NCBI RefSeq assembly: GCF_000327385.1
Contig: NW_008709073.1
Coordinates: 859,336-923,335, forward strand
DNA: 64,000 nucleotides
DNA from: Lottia gigantea
Taxonomy: Eukaryota; Mollusca; Gastropoda; Lottiidae
Direction: 5' to 3'
Positions 26,801-41,800 of this stretch are shown piece by piece. Position 1 is the first letter of the stretch. The number at the start of each line of letters is the position of its first letter. Both the position numbers and the translations under genes were made by a program. Under the pieces are notes generated by a model, which saw only the letters and a program-made list of their open reading frames with translations, had not been told where the DNA came from and did no database searches.

Positions 26801-29800
26801 CATCCTGCAGATCAGTGTTCTGTTTTTTTTTTCACCCCAAATATCCTATTATAATCTCTCTATACCCGGTACCCGAAATTGTCTTCCAACTGCTAAAAGC
26901 TAGAGAGATCCTGGCTTGGGTGCCATAGTTTGTGGTCATTATGCAAAGGAACTTTTTCCCTTTTTGCGTGGCATAAATTGAGTAATTTGAACCAGAAGAA
27001 ATTAGTAAGTGGAATATTTTCGTTCTTAGCCAACTTACATCTTGTTAGCACCTGTTAACCTATATCACACATAATTAAATAATTAATAACAAAATAGTCG
27101 TTAACAAGATACACAGTAATCCTTCTCAATATCCTACGTTTAACCCAATTTCCTCATTATAATATGACTGATATAACCTGTACCATATTTTCTGAAATTT
27201 CGCACCGTATTAATAAATGACGTAACCCTATGTTAGCAAGTAAAAGACAGGAAAAAGTTGTATTGCGAATGCAAAAGAGAAAATGATAATCCTTATTTCA
27301 TATAGGTTCACAGTATTGTGATTGCAGACATGGAGACAGTTATATTAACAAAAAACTTAATGTGTCAGGCAAAATACGAACGATATCACAAAGAGGTCTA
27401 TTCACTTAACCAACTACTTGTAAATAATTGAAACATATTCCCGAAAAATAGATAAAGTTAGTCAATGGAGCCATTTGACAGTCCAGTGGGATTTGAAATT
27501 GACGTGTCATAGAAAATAAATTCATTTGCAACTTCAATTCTAGAATGTTTCGGGGACATAGTGAATCGAATGTCTATTTCCAACCGGAAAAATAAATACC
27601 CTGATACGATCTAATGATTGGTAAACGTGTGAATGGTGAGTCAGCAAGATGAAGGTGATCAGAGGATGTGATGTGTTCCGATTGATAAAATATTGGTAGA
27701 CATTTTAATTTTCAGTATTCAGATAATTGGAAAGAGTGACTCACTACGTTAAACTTTTTCCCTTTTCTTTATTACATGACAAAATGGAATTGTGAACTTA
27801 AAATGCCGTTGTCCCTGTTCACATTTCTTGTCGACTCGATAGAGGCTATAGTTTTTATACGACGTTAATGAAACTTGATCGGCATGAATATAATAGAGGA
27901 GATCTAGGTAAAGTTCGTATATTCTAATTTTCGTAAGATTGGTTTTAGAGTTAATGCCCTTTACGAAGTAAAAACGCGTAAGATTTGACTTATATTCTAT
28001 TTTAGTGAAACTTTATAGTGTATATATATATAGTAAGGATGTCAGTCAAGTTCAAATTTGGCAATTATTTGATGAACGGTTTTGAGTATTGATAGGATGT
28101 TATATGAGACTAGAATTCTGTTATAATAATAATAGATATTCTGTATACATAAAGATTCTCTCCTTAAGAAGAGTGACTTTCATAATTTAATATTTGGGTT
28201 ATTGCTATTGATTTAATAGATTTTATATGAGCTATCTGTATATATAAATTGATGGGATATTAATACATTGGAGGTATTTGAAATACAAATGCTTTATAAG
28301 GTCTTTTGATACGAGAAAAATTTGTCATTTAGTTGTGGGCATAGGTTTTTTTTTAAATTCTCTTTAAGCTCCATTGTATGTTAAGTATATATATTATGCG
28401 CATTTATATTTTAACGCTTAGAAATCAAGCATAATGGAACCTTAAAACATGTTTTTGCAAAGTACATTATTGTTTCTACAATATAACACGGTATATTACC
28501 GACGCTATAGTTGTTCTTTAGATGTTAACATATTCATCAAATATAGAATATAAAAATAGCTTTGCCAGGCAAGGTAAGGTAACATACACCCACTGGCAGC
28601 TGCCAGAAATGGTAAAACAGTCTTTAGTGACTAAAGTATGAATTTTTCTCATATTAAAGAAATTTTATTAGTTTGAATTCAATGATATATATATATGCCA
28701 GTTATTCATGCTGAGAAATTCCACCAAATTTTTAAAAATCAATATCAATACATCACATTATCGCATCAATATATATGATCACAACATGGTTCATTACAAT
28801 CAATTAAAAAACTCTAATGTGTTCACAAACAAATTTTAGTGCGTTTTCCTACGTCAAGGGCAATAACTCAAAAACCGTCCATCGACAAATCATCAAGTTC
28901 GAACGTGACCAAGATCTCATCAATATAAATGATCACACCAAATAAAATCAGTTGAAATTTGTGGTCTTCATTGAGTTCAGAAGAAATGTTGACGCATAGG
29001 GCGACGGCAATATACATCCACATTTCCATGTGAGCGTATAAAAAAATCTGACCTATCTAGTAGTATTTAGTGAAATAGACTACTATTTTTATTACTCTCT
29101 CTTGATTAAAATATCTTTCATCACGCAAATAAAAAATATATTTTAGAGTGTTTCATTATTGTAACAATGTGTCAATTACAATAGTCTACTTTCAGAAAAT
29201 GATTTTTTTTTTTAATTTTTATTAAAAATTTCTGAACGTTTTACACGTTTATTTCAGTAGCTAATTCTGTAACCAGAGTACAAAAATGCTTAAAAACTAT
29301 CTGGTTTTAGCTGGAAAACGACTGGAAACTTTTCAAATTACACTTTATTTATGTTTATCGGTAAACGTGGCAAACATTGGTAAAATTAATTTAATGATTT
29401 GCTTTATGGACAATGGTATTTGATTGGTATCTGATGGTCATACGTGGTCATTTCTTTCAAATACAGCTGTCAGTCTGTCATCTTAAAGTACATTTATCGT
29501 CAGTGTCAATTGACCTCATTGGTGTCGCCAGCTTGTCAGTGATATGAACATTTAATAACTATGAATAGCACAAGCCTAGATCTAGAACTATATTTCACGT
29601 GCTTTTAACTTTAATACATAATGATGAAAACAAAATACTCTTATGTATCTGAAATAAATAGATACAACAGTTAAAACATTATGTTAAAGAGAAGCAAGAC
29701 TGTCGTGGAATGGATGATTAAATTCATGTTTCCTTTATAGGTGGTCACAATTCTTTATCGTGAGAATATTTATCTTGAATTTTTCGAATTTACGGAACAA

Positions 29801-32800
29801 TCATTTTTGTTCACCACGACTTTTTTGAAGCAATCAAGATGACGTTTCACTGGCACTGGTCGATGACGTTTCACTGGCACTGGCCGATGACGTTAGTGAG
29901 AAGAATAAAACCCTAAATTTATTATCTACCATAACAGGTGTGGGAAAAGAGTAGATTTGATTTGAACCATGTTATAGTCAGATTGGTTTATTTGATCTTA
30001 TCATCTGGACTCCATTTTTAAAAGAGGTTTACGAGGCAGTTTTATGACCAGTGTTTTGACCACTATCTTATTAATATCTTCATTTAGTTTTTCTAGGGAA
30101 CTACTGACCCTTCAATTTGATAAAGTAAGAAATAGAAAGAAACTACTTTATTTTACAAGGATAACAACTGTGGTTTACAGGTAAGGATCCTTTCCACCAG
30201 CTGGTCCTTGGCATTAATCTTTCCCGGATTATCCGTGCCCATTACGGCTGGGTCGACTGGAATTTTGAGTGAAGATGACTTAATCAAGTTCATCGGATTT
30301 TCACATGCCGATCGAGATCGAAAACCACAGCCGCCATTCACTCGACGTAACCAAGCAAATAAGTAAAGAACCAACGCTCACATACATTATCCATTGCTCT
30401 TGTCTGATCATCACGACTCCACAGTAGCCTGTTTTGGCGTGTGTCTTGGATTATAAGCTAACTTTGAAAATTATGCTGTCAAGGGGTTTTTATTATCCAG
30501 TGGTCGGATGCACGAAATAATATTCAAAACAATATATACCTTTAAGAAAATCGTTAGAGTATGCTTTTATTCTAGCATTTTGATCGATCTGATTTCCCTT
30601 CGGACTTAAGATGAGTTGACCAAAGTCCTTTCAATGAATGACTCGTGACAGTCAGTAGTATATCGGTTTGACTATTTAATCAAACATTGTGACATTGCAA
30701 TATTCGTGATCTTTTGATTCGTTGGTCCTTTGCTGAACTTCATGGAGAGTTGGTTCAAGGAGAGTTCACTAAGATGTTAACATTTCTTTAAAACTTTTCG
30801 TTTTTTTTTCTGTACGATTCCATTTATGGAGCCATGCGCTATCATTATTTTTCAATTTTTTATTCAGCCTATTCGATAAGGATTATGTCAACTATTGCAT
30901 GAATTGATCAGGGAAAAACATATAATGACAGAATAACAGGTACTCAATAATATACAAGTCATTCGTTCATGCCTTATCCCAAATATTCGAGATAGCCATA
31001 CAATCATTACCTCTTAATTAGCTCTACATGTATTAATTGATGTTATAACATGATTAGCTTGAGTGATTGGCTTAAGTGGGATCTATATACATGTAGTTAT
31101 GTAGTTTGATATACGGTACACAATTGAGTTCACACGAACAGAAACTAAGATAGATTTCAATGTGGAGTGTGGTCCTCCGTTGAAATTTATAATCAGCATT
31201 GACATAGTGTTTTAATGACGAGTACCTCCTCTGATAGAAATAATAAAAAAAACGACATATATGACTGCATTCTTGTTTTTTTTTTTTTAAACAATATGCT
31301 TGTTAAATATCACCTTGCGATTTAATTGTCACTTATTCATCGGAAGGCCTGATATCACATGTATAGCTTCAATTGCAATTGATGAAGATAAAGACTCAAC
31401 GTGATTTCAAATATGATACGGTAAAGATTATCACACTGTGAATTTAATTAGCCTACAGCATCTTAATCATAACTACCAATAAATATTACGAGTCATTAAT
31501 TAATATAAACAAATAGAAGTCAGATTGAATTGATCCCTTGTGTATTTCGCTGGTAGCCTGAAGATAGTTATGTAGAGGTGATTTGTGGCTATTGGTTGTT
31601 CACTGTTTTATTATCAATTTTTCCAGTGATTATGGCACGTGTGGAGAGAGATAATAACACCAAAAGACGTTTTACATGGTTTTTGTTAAGACGCCAAGGA
31701 GTTTTTTCCAATACCAATTTTCCAATCTTGTCTCGTTTTTTCGTCCATCCAACGGAATGTATTTTTCCTTTCTTATATAGATCACCTTTCTGAAAGCGTT
31801 GTGTACAATAAAACTGCAGAGGTGACATTCACACGGTGGCCTTCGGTACTGTTATTTCAAGAATTTATTTGATATTAAATAAATCTCTCCACCCAACATA
31901 GAATAAGAAACAGAAATCTTGTAATTCAATGGTTAGAAGTCAAATAAATAAATACCAAGCAGATAAACAATTCCCAATTTATCAGTCTGAAATGTGTTAC
32001 GTAAGATTTTATGTAGTTCGAATGCTAGTATTGTACTCATAACGTGGGCTGAGGTCGACCGACCATTCAAAGCATAGGATTAGGGTAAGTTTTATATGAC
32101 TCTAGAACGCCTGATTTTCCAACGGGGTTTCACTTTCCGGCTTCTTGTCCATGGTTACATCATCGTTCATCTCTGTAAATTAATTCGATTTTATTAAAAG
32201 GTTTCTCTTTATAAAATACAGTTTGCAAATCAGTCAATTGAATTATGGTATGGGTTCGAGTATTTGTTGTTGGTTAAGTTATATTCAAAATGAGTTTCAG
32301 AATATCCTGGGTCAAACTTGGGTCACCACTCCTGTAAATTATGCGCTTTTTAGACAAAAAATATAAACTGAATTTGTTTGAATGGAAATAAGAGGCAATT
32401 ATCGCAATTTGAATGTGATATGAACTGACCATCATGCCTCTTATCATAAATAGAATCATCATTATCATCATCATCGTTGGGTTATCATTTTCATCATTTA
32501 GGTTAATCAGATGAGATTTGCAGATTCGGTTGACAGTCTGAAACGATACAACAGACGTGCCCTCTTTTAACACCTGTATAATAACCGTTTAATACTAGGT
32601 GCGGATTCACACCCCGAGTCTATTCGGTAAAATATTCATTTGTTGGCAGTCTATCCCTTTTTAATACAGAAGCTTAGTTGACACACTGTTCATCATAAGG
32701 TGGGAATAGACGATGTCCGATGTGGAATTATCGATACAGTAGAAAATAGTGGAAGCGCATCGTGTCTGGACCCGTACCTCGTGTTCACTTCTTCTATTTT

Positions 32801-35800
32801 CTACTGTATCGATAATCCCGCACCGGACGCCGCAACGTACATCTATTCGTACGTATGTCTATTCCCACCTTTAGCCTTCAAGGTATAACAACCCATTGAA
32901 GTCTTGCACAAAAATTTACCACAAACCCAAATAAAGAACAGTTAATTGTTGATCTGATAATAACAACAAAATTTTTTAGTGAAGTTTGTATTTCTTGATT
33001 TGACCGATGGCCGAGGATGAAGTGTTTCAAATAAAAATATATCTTAATTTGTCTGTATAATATTACAATGTATTGACCACCAGAAGTGGTGTAAAATGTT
33101 GGGTATAAGATTAATATATATGTAGGATGGGAACAATTTTAATATCAGCATCAAATAGTTTTCCTTCCTAAAATGTCTCAGTTGAAGCATCCTACAATAA
33201 AGATTAAAGATAATAGCTAATCGGAAATTTAAAACCCGTCTGTAATCCTTAAATAGCATTGGTAAACACAACAACGGTTTAATCCACCATGTTAATAACA
33301 TGAACAGTCAATAACTATCTGAGCCATCTGTTTGTTGTGCGTATCGCTTTAGATAAAGCACATTAATTCTAGGGTCGGGAATTAAGGGCGCACATAGCTC
33401 AAGGCGAAGGAGTACAGTTCACAAGAGTGTTAAATAAATGTTGTTAGAGACACTGGACAAGAAGTCATGTTTGTTTACGAATTAATGGTAGTCTGAATAC
33501 AACGATTCTACTTGAATTTGACAATAACTGTTACGCCATTTCTTCAATGGGCGATTCTTAACCCCATACAGAACGTACATCAGTAAATAACAATACAGTC
33601 TTACTACCCCAAGTAGTACATGATATTTTGTTTTCGTTTAACGCATGCGATTCAAACGCAGTAATAGTAAATATCTTTTAAATTTGCTAATTACCTGTCC
33701 AGACGAGGCAGGTTATTTTGAGGTGAAAAGTTTAGTTTTAAATGACGGGCTGAGTAAGACAGTCGTCTGATATAACTATGTATCTCTGTATGCGCTGCCT
33801 CTGCCTCCTATGGTGTAGACTACATGACTTAAAGCAATAGATTGAATTAGAATATTGGCTATGAAAAACTCTCAATAACAAATTTCGGACTTAAACTGAC
33901 TTTACTCTGAAAATGCATTTAAAATCTACATACAGGCAATGCCAGATTTACCTTTGGGTATTCTTTCTCTTTGTCTTTTTTCAACTGTGGAAAAACCTGA
34001 CCCAGGTCATTATTCAATACATAAACTTTCTTCAATCGAAAGTAGGGATAACTCTCCTCATTAAGAAGAAGACAATATTTTGACAGGTGTCACACCGGTT
34101 CTAATAAATTGTAAAGTGTCGTGTAATGAAAGAAATGTGATTATCATATGGATGATCTGGAAGTCCAACCGAGCTACTTAGAATGTGATATCAATCTTAA
34201 ATATCTTAACCCTTAAACTTCATAGGGGGTTATAGTAACATTTCTATTTAGCCAAGGTGGTAATCCTCCATTATGGACCATTTGCTCTAATGTGTAACAC
34301 CATGACACATCAAGCGATATGGATAACAAACAGATCTCGATTTATAAAAAAAGATTTCGAACTGGTGTTCATTCAAATTATTCGTTAAGTGAACTCATTT
34401 GAAGTTAATTTATTTCTAAAAGCGACTTTGAACAATCTACCAGTCTACGACTATACTCTAATGAGATCTGAGACTGTGTGGTATCTGTTGTCTCAGAAGG
34501 GGGACACGTTCTGTTATTTTACCTTCACAGCTAATTCGCAGAAAAATCAAGTAGTATTTACAAGACATCAAAGAAAAATGTTACTGAACTAATACGTTAG
34601 GATATATTCTAATTTCCTGCTGAGTGGAAAATGAAGCAAGTCTTTGAAGCTCAATTTGTAAATGAGATATATAAATTGATGACTATCTGAGTTATTTAGA
34701 ACATGTTGGTGAAGTATCATGATAAAATTAACGTTATTAACGCTCTACGATGTATTTTCAGGGAGACACTCTGTTTGGCTTTTAATTGTGATAAAGCTAA
34801 TTTTTGGATGGAAGTTGCCAGAGACCTATTTTGATCAGAGAATATTTTATTTGAGAAGCTCAGTTTTAATCGATGAAGACGACCTAAACCGTATGATGCA
34901 TACATTAGAGGCACTCGTGAAGTAGTAGTTAGGGTTTGTTTTCTATGTGGATACGTTTTGCAAGATTCGACAGAACGCTCAATCAATAATTAATAAAGGC
35001 TTCGACTCACTCTTCAGTCTTCCAACTAATATCACTTGAAAGTCTTCGGTAACGTCTTCTGAGGTTTCTATTGTGGAAAGACAACAGATAGACTGAAGTA
35101 GCTAAGCCAAATATATCGGTAATTTTCAAATTTATTTCTTAAAAGATTATGAATACATTATTATTGATAGACATATTCTCCGACTCTCAATTTAAAATAT
35201 TTCTAGTATTACTTTTAGTTTAAACTTTGAGGGGACATTTCCTGAATGATATCTTTACCAAGCTATTACGAACTTCGTGTTACCACGTTTCCATTGAGAA
35301 TTGTAAAGTAAAGCTAGCTTAGAGCCAGATTTATTGCTGAAAGCGTTGCGTTTACACTGAATTTAACTGGTTCCCGAACGACTTTAGCCTGGATTACAAA
35401 GTCGCACATTATTGACAACTCGCGATGTACAAGACTACTGTTTAGACCAGTAAGAAATGCAATAGACCGGAAAGACCGTACGCCCCTATTGCCGAACGAG
35501 ATAAAGCTGGCTTTTTTGCCGACTTTCAGTTGGCCCCCTATAAATCGCCGAACGCTAAAAGAGATGTTTTGGGTTCCCGAACCGTAACAGAAAGCACTCG
35601 AAAGCTAGCTCGACTTCGCCACTGCGCACACAGTGTCTCGGTTTATTGCCCCATCCGAAACGCTTTTTAAATGTCAACCCCTTATACATCCATGGTGACT
35701 ATTGCAGTCAAGAGAAGTTCGTAATAGCTTGACATTGTGAAGTTGGAGGATGTGTTGCACAAGATTTTTTTCAGAGCTTTACAGAAAGATCTTTTGGTTT

Positions 35801-38800
35801 TTCACCTTTTCTATCACCGTTAAGTTGTCTTGTATTTTTGTTGTAAGTAATCATCTACATTCCGCTAAATATTATATATCAATTTCCTGGAAAATGAAAC
35901 CGTTCTCTTTTATTGTGAGGTTCGGATACTTCAGCATTGGCTCAATACAGGGTCTAATTTCGAAAAATCACAAAACCAAATAAATTAGTTATATGAAACC
36001 TCGGGCTTCCGTTGATTAACACAATTTCCTGCTATGACGGAAGGGTCAATGTGGTTGACCTTAATGTTTAAGTATTTGAAGTAGGTTTTATGTGATTCTG
36101 TCATTGAATTAAATACTACCCGTATCAGTTCAATAATTTACATCAGTTGACAAATGAGGTTTTTGGTATATCTATTTCTATGTACAACACCCTTTCCGTA
36201 TCGCTCTCCGTCGGTTCGAATGAAAAGTTTTTTAAAGCTGGTTATGTCCATAAAATGGAGATTGGGGCTTTGTGTTTAGCGGATGATCAGATCAACATTG
36301 AAATTATCAGTTATTAATTATATATACATGTAGATATCAAATTTAGTTAAAAAGGTATCTTTCATATCCACAGAAATACATTGCTGTATGTGTAACGTGA
36401 GAACCTTTAATACTATCATCACAATGGTAAAATTTAATTGTTTTTTTTACATCATCTTAGAATTACAACAAACAAGAAAAAAATACAATAGCGATTATTA
36501 CATGCCATTACCAGACAGTTCTTCGTCTCAGCAAACAAACGAATGCATATTTACCAATTTTTGTAATTTTTAACAGGATCGACATTCGTGAGACTTTATT
36601 TGCCACGAGAGGCCAAATCGATAATTTTTTTTAAAGTATGAGATTTAATATTGACTCGAGCCTTTGATTTATAATTTTCCAACAAATTTCGTATTTTATT
36701 TGTTCAACGCCCGACATAAAGAGAAAACATACTTCACGTTGCTCTAACCCATGCCACTTTTCTAACTATGAACTTTTTTCAACTTAAACTTACTCTATAA
36801 ACTTGGATGTGAACGCTCCGTATGTTTGACGACAAACGACAAACAGTAATAATCCACGCCAGCGTGAAATTTCGACTTGGCACGAGAAAAAAGACGAAAG
36901 AAATGTTTATTTTACGAGATATCTATAACAATGCGACCAGATTAACAAGCCAATAGCAGATTCGCATAATTTCGTCTTTTGTTATTTATTGTTGAAATCG
37001 TGTAGTTCAATTAGCCCTATTCCACGAGGAAATCAGATTAGCTCCGTACAATATTCCCCACTAGGAATAAGTACCAGTATACGAGAGAATTGTAGCAGTA
37101 GACAAATGATGTAATTTGTTTCAACATCAATAAAAGGAAATGTTCTCTCGTTATTGAGATCGTGTTAATAAAATTGACGATGGGATACTTTGTAATTGTA
37201 ATAAGAATTGATAATATACGGCTAATTTACCTTATTCTGTTTGTGGACCTCATGCTAAGATTTTAAAAACCAGACATGACTGAAATCTAAATCATTTAAT
37301 CAGGTTGTTATAGTTGATATCTGTAAAAGGAACCTGAGTAAATAAAGACTCTTCAATCAAACGAATCATTTGCATCATAAGTTGTTTGTTCAATGTCTTG
37401 ATATTTATTTACATTGAAGTAATTTTAAAAAACGATACTGTGCAATATATGTACCGCGTTTCGGAATCCCCCCCCCCCCCCCCATCCTTCTTCCACAGTC
37501 ACAGCATAAATTAAAATAGATATGGGCAAACACAAAAATCACCCTTGTATATGCATGTAAATACTCTACACAATGAAGACAAGAATGGCATAAGAATACG
37601 TCAAATATTAGTTTCATTACATACATTATGACTTTGTTTTATATTACGGATGTTCTTCTTCCCACAAATTGTTTGGTTTTGACACCATGTCAGTTGTTAA
37701 GACACCACTTTCACATCTTCAGTGACAAAATTCATATTTAAAAAAACAAGAAGTGACAGTGTGAGACATTAGTAACATACCTTCTATGATTTACTAAGCC
37801 TACATAACAATCCTATATTCACAAATATCTTTGGCGTATTTTCTTAGATAGCTGCTGTAAAGACATGCTGAGAAACTTCGCTCATATAAAATTGTAGACC
37901 ACTTGGAGTGGAAACTCGTCGAAATGTTGTATAAAACATAAACCAATAATTGATGTGCCATTTTAAATCATCCTAACATACAAACCACAAAAGACACATT
38001 TCTCTGTTCTATTCTTCAGACACTTTCAGTGAAACGAGCCTGATTGAGCGAAAGGTAAATTTAATCTTCATATATGTAAAAACCGACTTGGTCAAGCCCT
38101 GGTCAAGATGTCATGTTCAGTCCACCCTATCTTATGTAAAGTTAATTCACTTAAAATTATTAAGTGGGTGGCTAATTATAAAAGATCGTGAAAACTGTGT
38201 ACTTTTCCACATCAAGATCAGTTCACCATAAATTACAACAGACGCTGTGTATTTGTAATCCCGCGCAAAAACAGTAAAACCGACAGTTCCGACAATTTCT
38301 AGTCTGGAACTTATTTTTGATTTTTGAGTTAAGCTATGCCGATGGAGGTATGATGAACCACGTGAAAACCGATATACACAGTACATTGATTTGAATACTG
38401 TAAAGCTCAATTTCCAAAGTAACTTCCCTGGTGATAACCGAGACAATCAGTTTTGTCAGGACCTTGGCATATCGTTCTCACCGAAAGTTGGAAAAAGATA
38501 GTTTGAAAGCAAAGTAAAAATTCAAACTTTATAAAAATCTCATCAATATAAATGAGCACATCAAATTTAATTAAAATCAGATAAAAACTGTAGTCTCTAT
38601 TTGTTCACAAGAAACGTAGACGGAACGACGGACAGGGGCGACGACAATATACGTCCACACTTAATGTGATATTCATAGATAAGTCCTACATAGGTTCAAT
38701 CCTAAACGTCACTTGACGTAAACCTCCCCCTTTAGACAAAATATTAGTCCGTCAGAAGATACCCCTTAAAAGGTATACAAGATAAATATGGGAATTTATA

Positions 38801-41800
38801 CAGTGGTCAATTTCTAAAATAATTAATTCAGATGACCAGCACTGGCCTGTCAAAATAATTTACCTAACGATCAAAAGATACGCTATTCACAATCGTGAAC
38901 AGAGTAAATCTTTTCAATGAAAAGAAATAATTTGGTGTCTTTTAGTAAGTATATGTGAGAAATGGGCACCATTGTTCGAGACATGGTCAAGAAAATCCTC
39001 ATAAAGAGAGGGGATTATCAGGTCGCGAGATAAGCCTCATGGTATCAATTCGTCATCTTTTGTTAATTTTCATTAAAAAGAGTATTATAATATAAATTAC
39101 CTAGTGTGCGATATAAGCTGCTGTTATTAGTTGATAATTTAGAAATCAGTAATAGTAGACATTCCTTATTGTATTGCATATTCCACATTTTCGATCAATG
39201 CATTTGAAGGAAGTAAAACGTCATATATATTAAAATGTCATACTTAAAGTACTTAAACAGTTTCTACCAAGAAGATATATGTGAAAAATATTGTATTATG
39301 GTAACATTATGATTTATATAAAGACAAATCAAAGTGCAATTATATACACTGACGGCTTCCCAATTATTACGTAAGAAAAAAATCTTCTCTTTCTTTACCA
39401 AATCAGTTCACATTTCTATTTGTATGGAGGTTATCACACCATTGTTGCAAAAATGGTGGCAAGAAATTGGGTGTGAATAATTCCGGTTTTGAGTTGATTG
39501 GAAAACGAATCTCTATCTTTCTCTATCTCTATAACCTTCCGTAAAATCATATCAAGGTGTCAAATTCTCCTGAACTTTTTTTGGCAAATACAGTACATTA
39601 TTGTGTATCAAGTTAAACGCTAGAGTCATGTATTAAAGGTTTCATTTGCAATAAATGTCTGTTTTTTGTTGAGTTGGTGGGTTTAAGTAATTGTAGTTTT
39701 CTAGAGTACTAAAGAGATGGGTGGGGAAGGAAACATCGAAATAGATGAAAGCATTCTAATAACAAATACGACAGCAGAAGATTTCAAAATGATTACGTTA
39801 CATCATTTGCGTTGCAAGTCATCAGATCTCGTTCATGTAGTAAATATTCCCGTTGTGCCACACACAGAGCTCTATAGGGCGAGTCCTCATCTGGTTTTGT
39901 AGCTTCAACCACATGTAAATATATACAAGTCAACGTAAATATACACAATGAAAATAAATAGATCAAATTCTAAACATTTCGATTTCCATCTCTTGTCATG
40001 AAAAATGGTCATTTGATTAGGCCTTGGTATGTTAATGTTGAGGGTTAATCTAAAAGTTTAACGTTTGTAATAAATATTGGAATATGCAATTTTGGTCGCC
40101 GAGAGAAAGGAAACCATGAAGCCTACATTTCATTCGTTCGGTTTTTTGTTTACTTTTAGCTTGTAGATTATTCTGATTTCGTCCAATGCATATTTCTATA
40201 ATAATGAAAATGAAAAGGATTAAGGCGCATGTTAGTACAAATATGCATTTAGCGTTATATAAGTATAAAACCAAGGTAATGGTATGCTTTTTCAACTAAA
40301 AATATAAAATCACCCCTTACATAAAGTCTATATAGATAGTTTTTGTATTATTTATTATCGTATACTCTATTTTAACAAGATTTCGTTATTAGAAACTCCT
40401 TTCTTGTTATTTAAGTTGCTAACAATTACCTATTGTATAGAACTATGTCACGACCCGAGCATTAGGTTACTTTTTACAAATACAAACCACTTGTTCAAAA
40501 TTATCGATCCAAGGCATAATAGATTTCAACATATTGCTTTTTGTCATTGTTTAATAGATGCTACAGTATTTTTAGCAGATCGACCGTGAAAATGACGAAA
40601 CTTGATCGTTAGCTAATCGACGCGTCTTCCGTTGACAAAACGGAGTGGCACTTGGTACAAGTTCGGTACATGCACCCTATGTACAATAAGACATCTATGA
40701 CGCCCATTGTAAAAGATGACATGTCCAAATCAAATGCCAAAAAAATCGAATCATCACCGAAGTGACAAAAGATTATTCATTTGATTCGCTGTGGCAGACT
40801 TTTTTCTGTTGTACAAACTAGCCTGATTTTTTATATTAACGAATATTATTAATTGGGCATATTAGTCAAAAATATGAATTATTTGGGTTGTTCTTAACAA
40901 AATTACAAACAAAATGTTGACAGATTAGCAATATGTCGTCTGTTCATTTTACGTCTCTGTTGCTTATATAAATGTGCAAACGAAATAATTTGCTGGGTTG
41001 GCATAAATTGACCAAACAAAAGTGTCTCATAAGAGCGCAATACTCGTCTTCAAGCATGTCACGCCTACAAAGCCTTTACAAGGCCAGAGCTGAATAAGCT
41101 AACTGAGGCCCCGTGTGCTACAGACTGCACTTTAAGAATCTCTCGACAGTGGAAATGTAAAAAGAGTAGGCTAATGCCGCTGTCCTGGCATAATTTCCCT
41201 CATTGCACGCTGCATGGCGTTGCCCGTCTTCATTAGCCCGCATAGTGCAGAACAGTAGGGCGTAAAAACTCATTTCATTTCATCTCATTCAAAAATCTGC
41301 ATTCTGTAATATACTATTTGAAAATACCGTGTATTGTTTATAAAATATGTTCTTTCATATTAATCGAGTGGAGCGGAATGATGAAATGAACTGTACAAAG
41401 ATTGCCACATATCAGACAAACTTTATCTTCAATACCAACAAACAAAAACATGGCAGGCATAAAATTCCTGACGCACTTTACGATAGCCAATAACACAGTC
41501 GATATAAAGTAGAACGAACATAAAACTATTTTGTTTGGAATAACAGTGATGTGCTCAATTTTATCGACGAGTGTGAAGGGAAGATATGAGCCTGATAAGT
41601 CACCTCGCTACCAGTCACTGGCGGATCTTCTATGCGGTTCATGTTAGCGAATTCGATGTTGAACAGGGTTAATATTGGTGAATTCATGTTGATCGTACAA
41701 TTTCAATATACTGTTCATGGACAGAAAAGTTTTAACTGGGGACATTTCAAGGGGGGGGGGGGGGGGGGNNNNNNNNNNNNNNNNNNNNNNNNNNNNNNNN

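Noticed and set aside
34719-34986. Frames open on both strands, one ending LIDEDDLNRMMHTLEALVK
   Set aside because: Open on both strands at once, with no family; an AG at TATTTTCAG gives only weak support for an exon.
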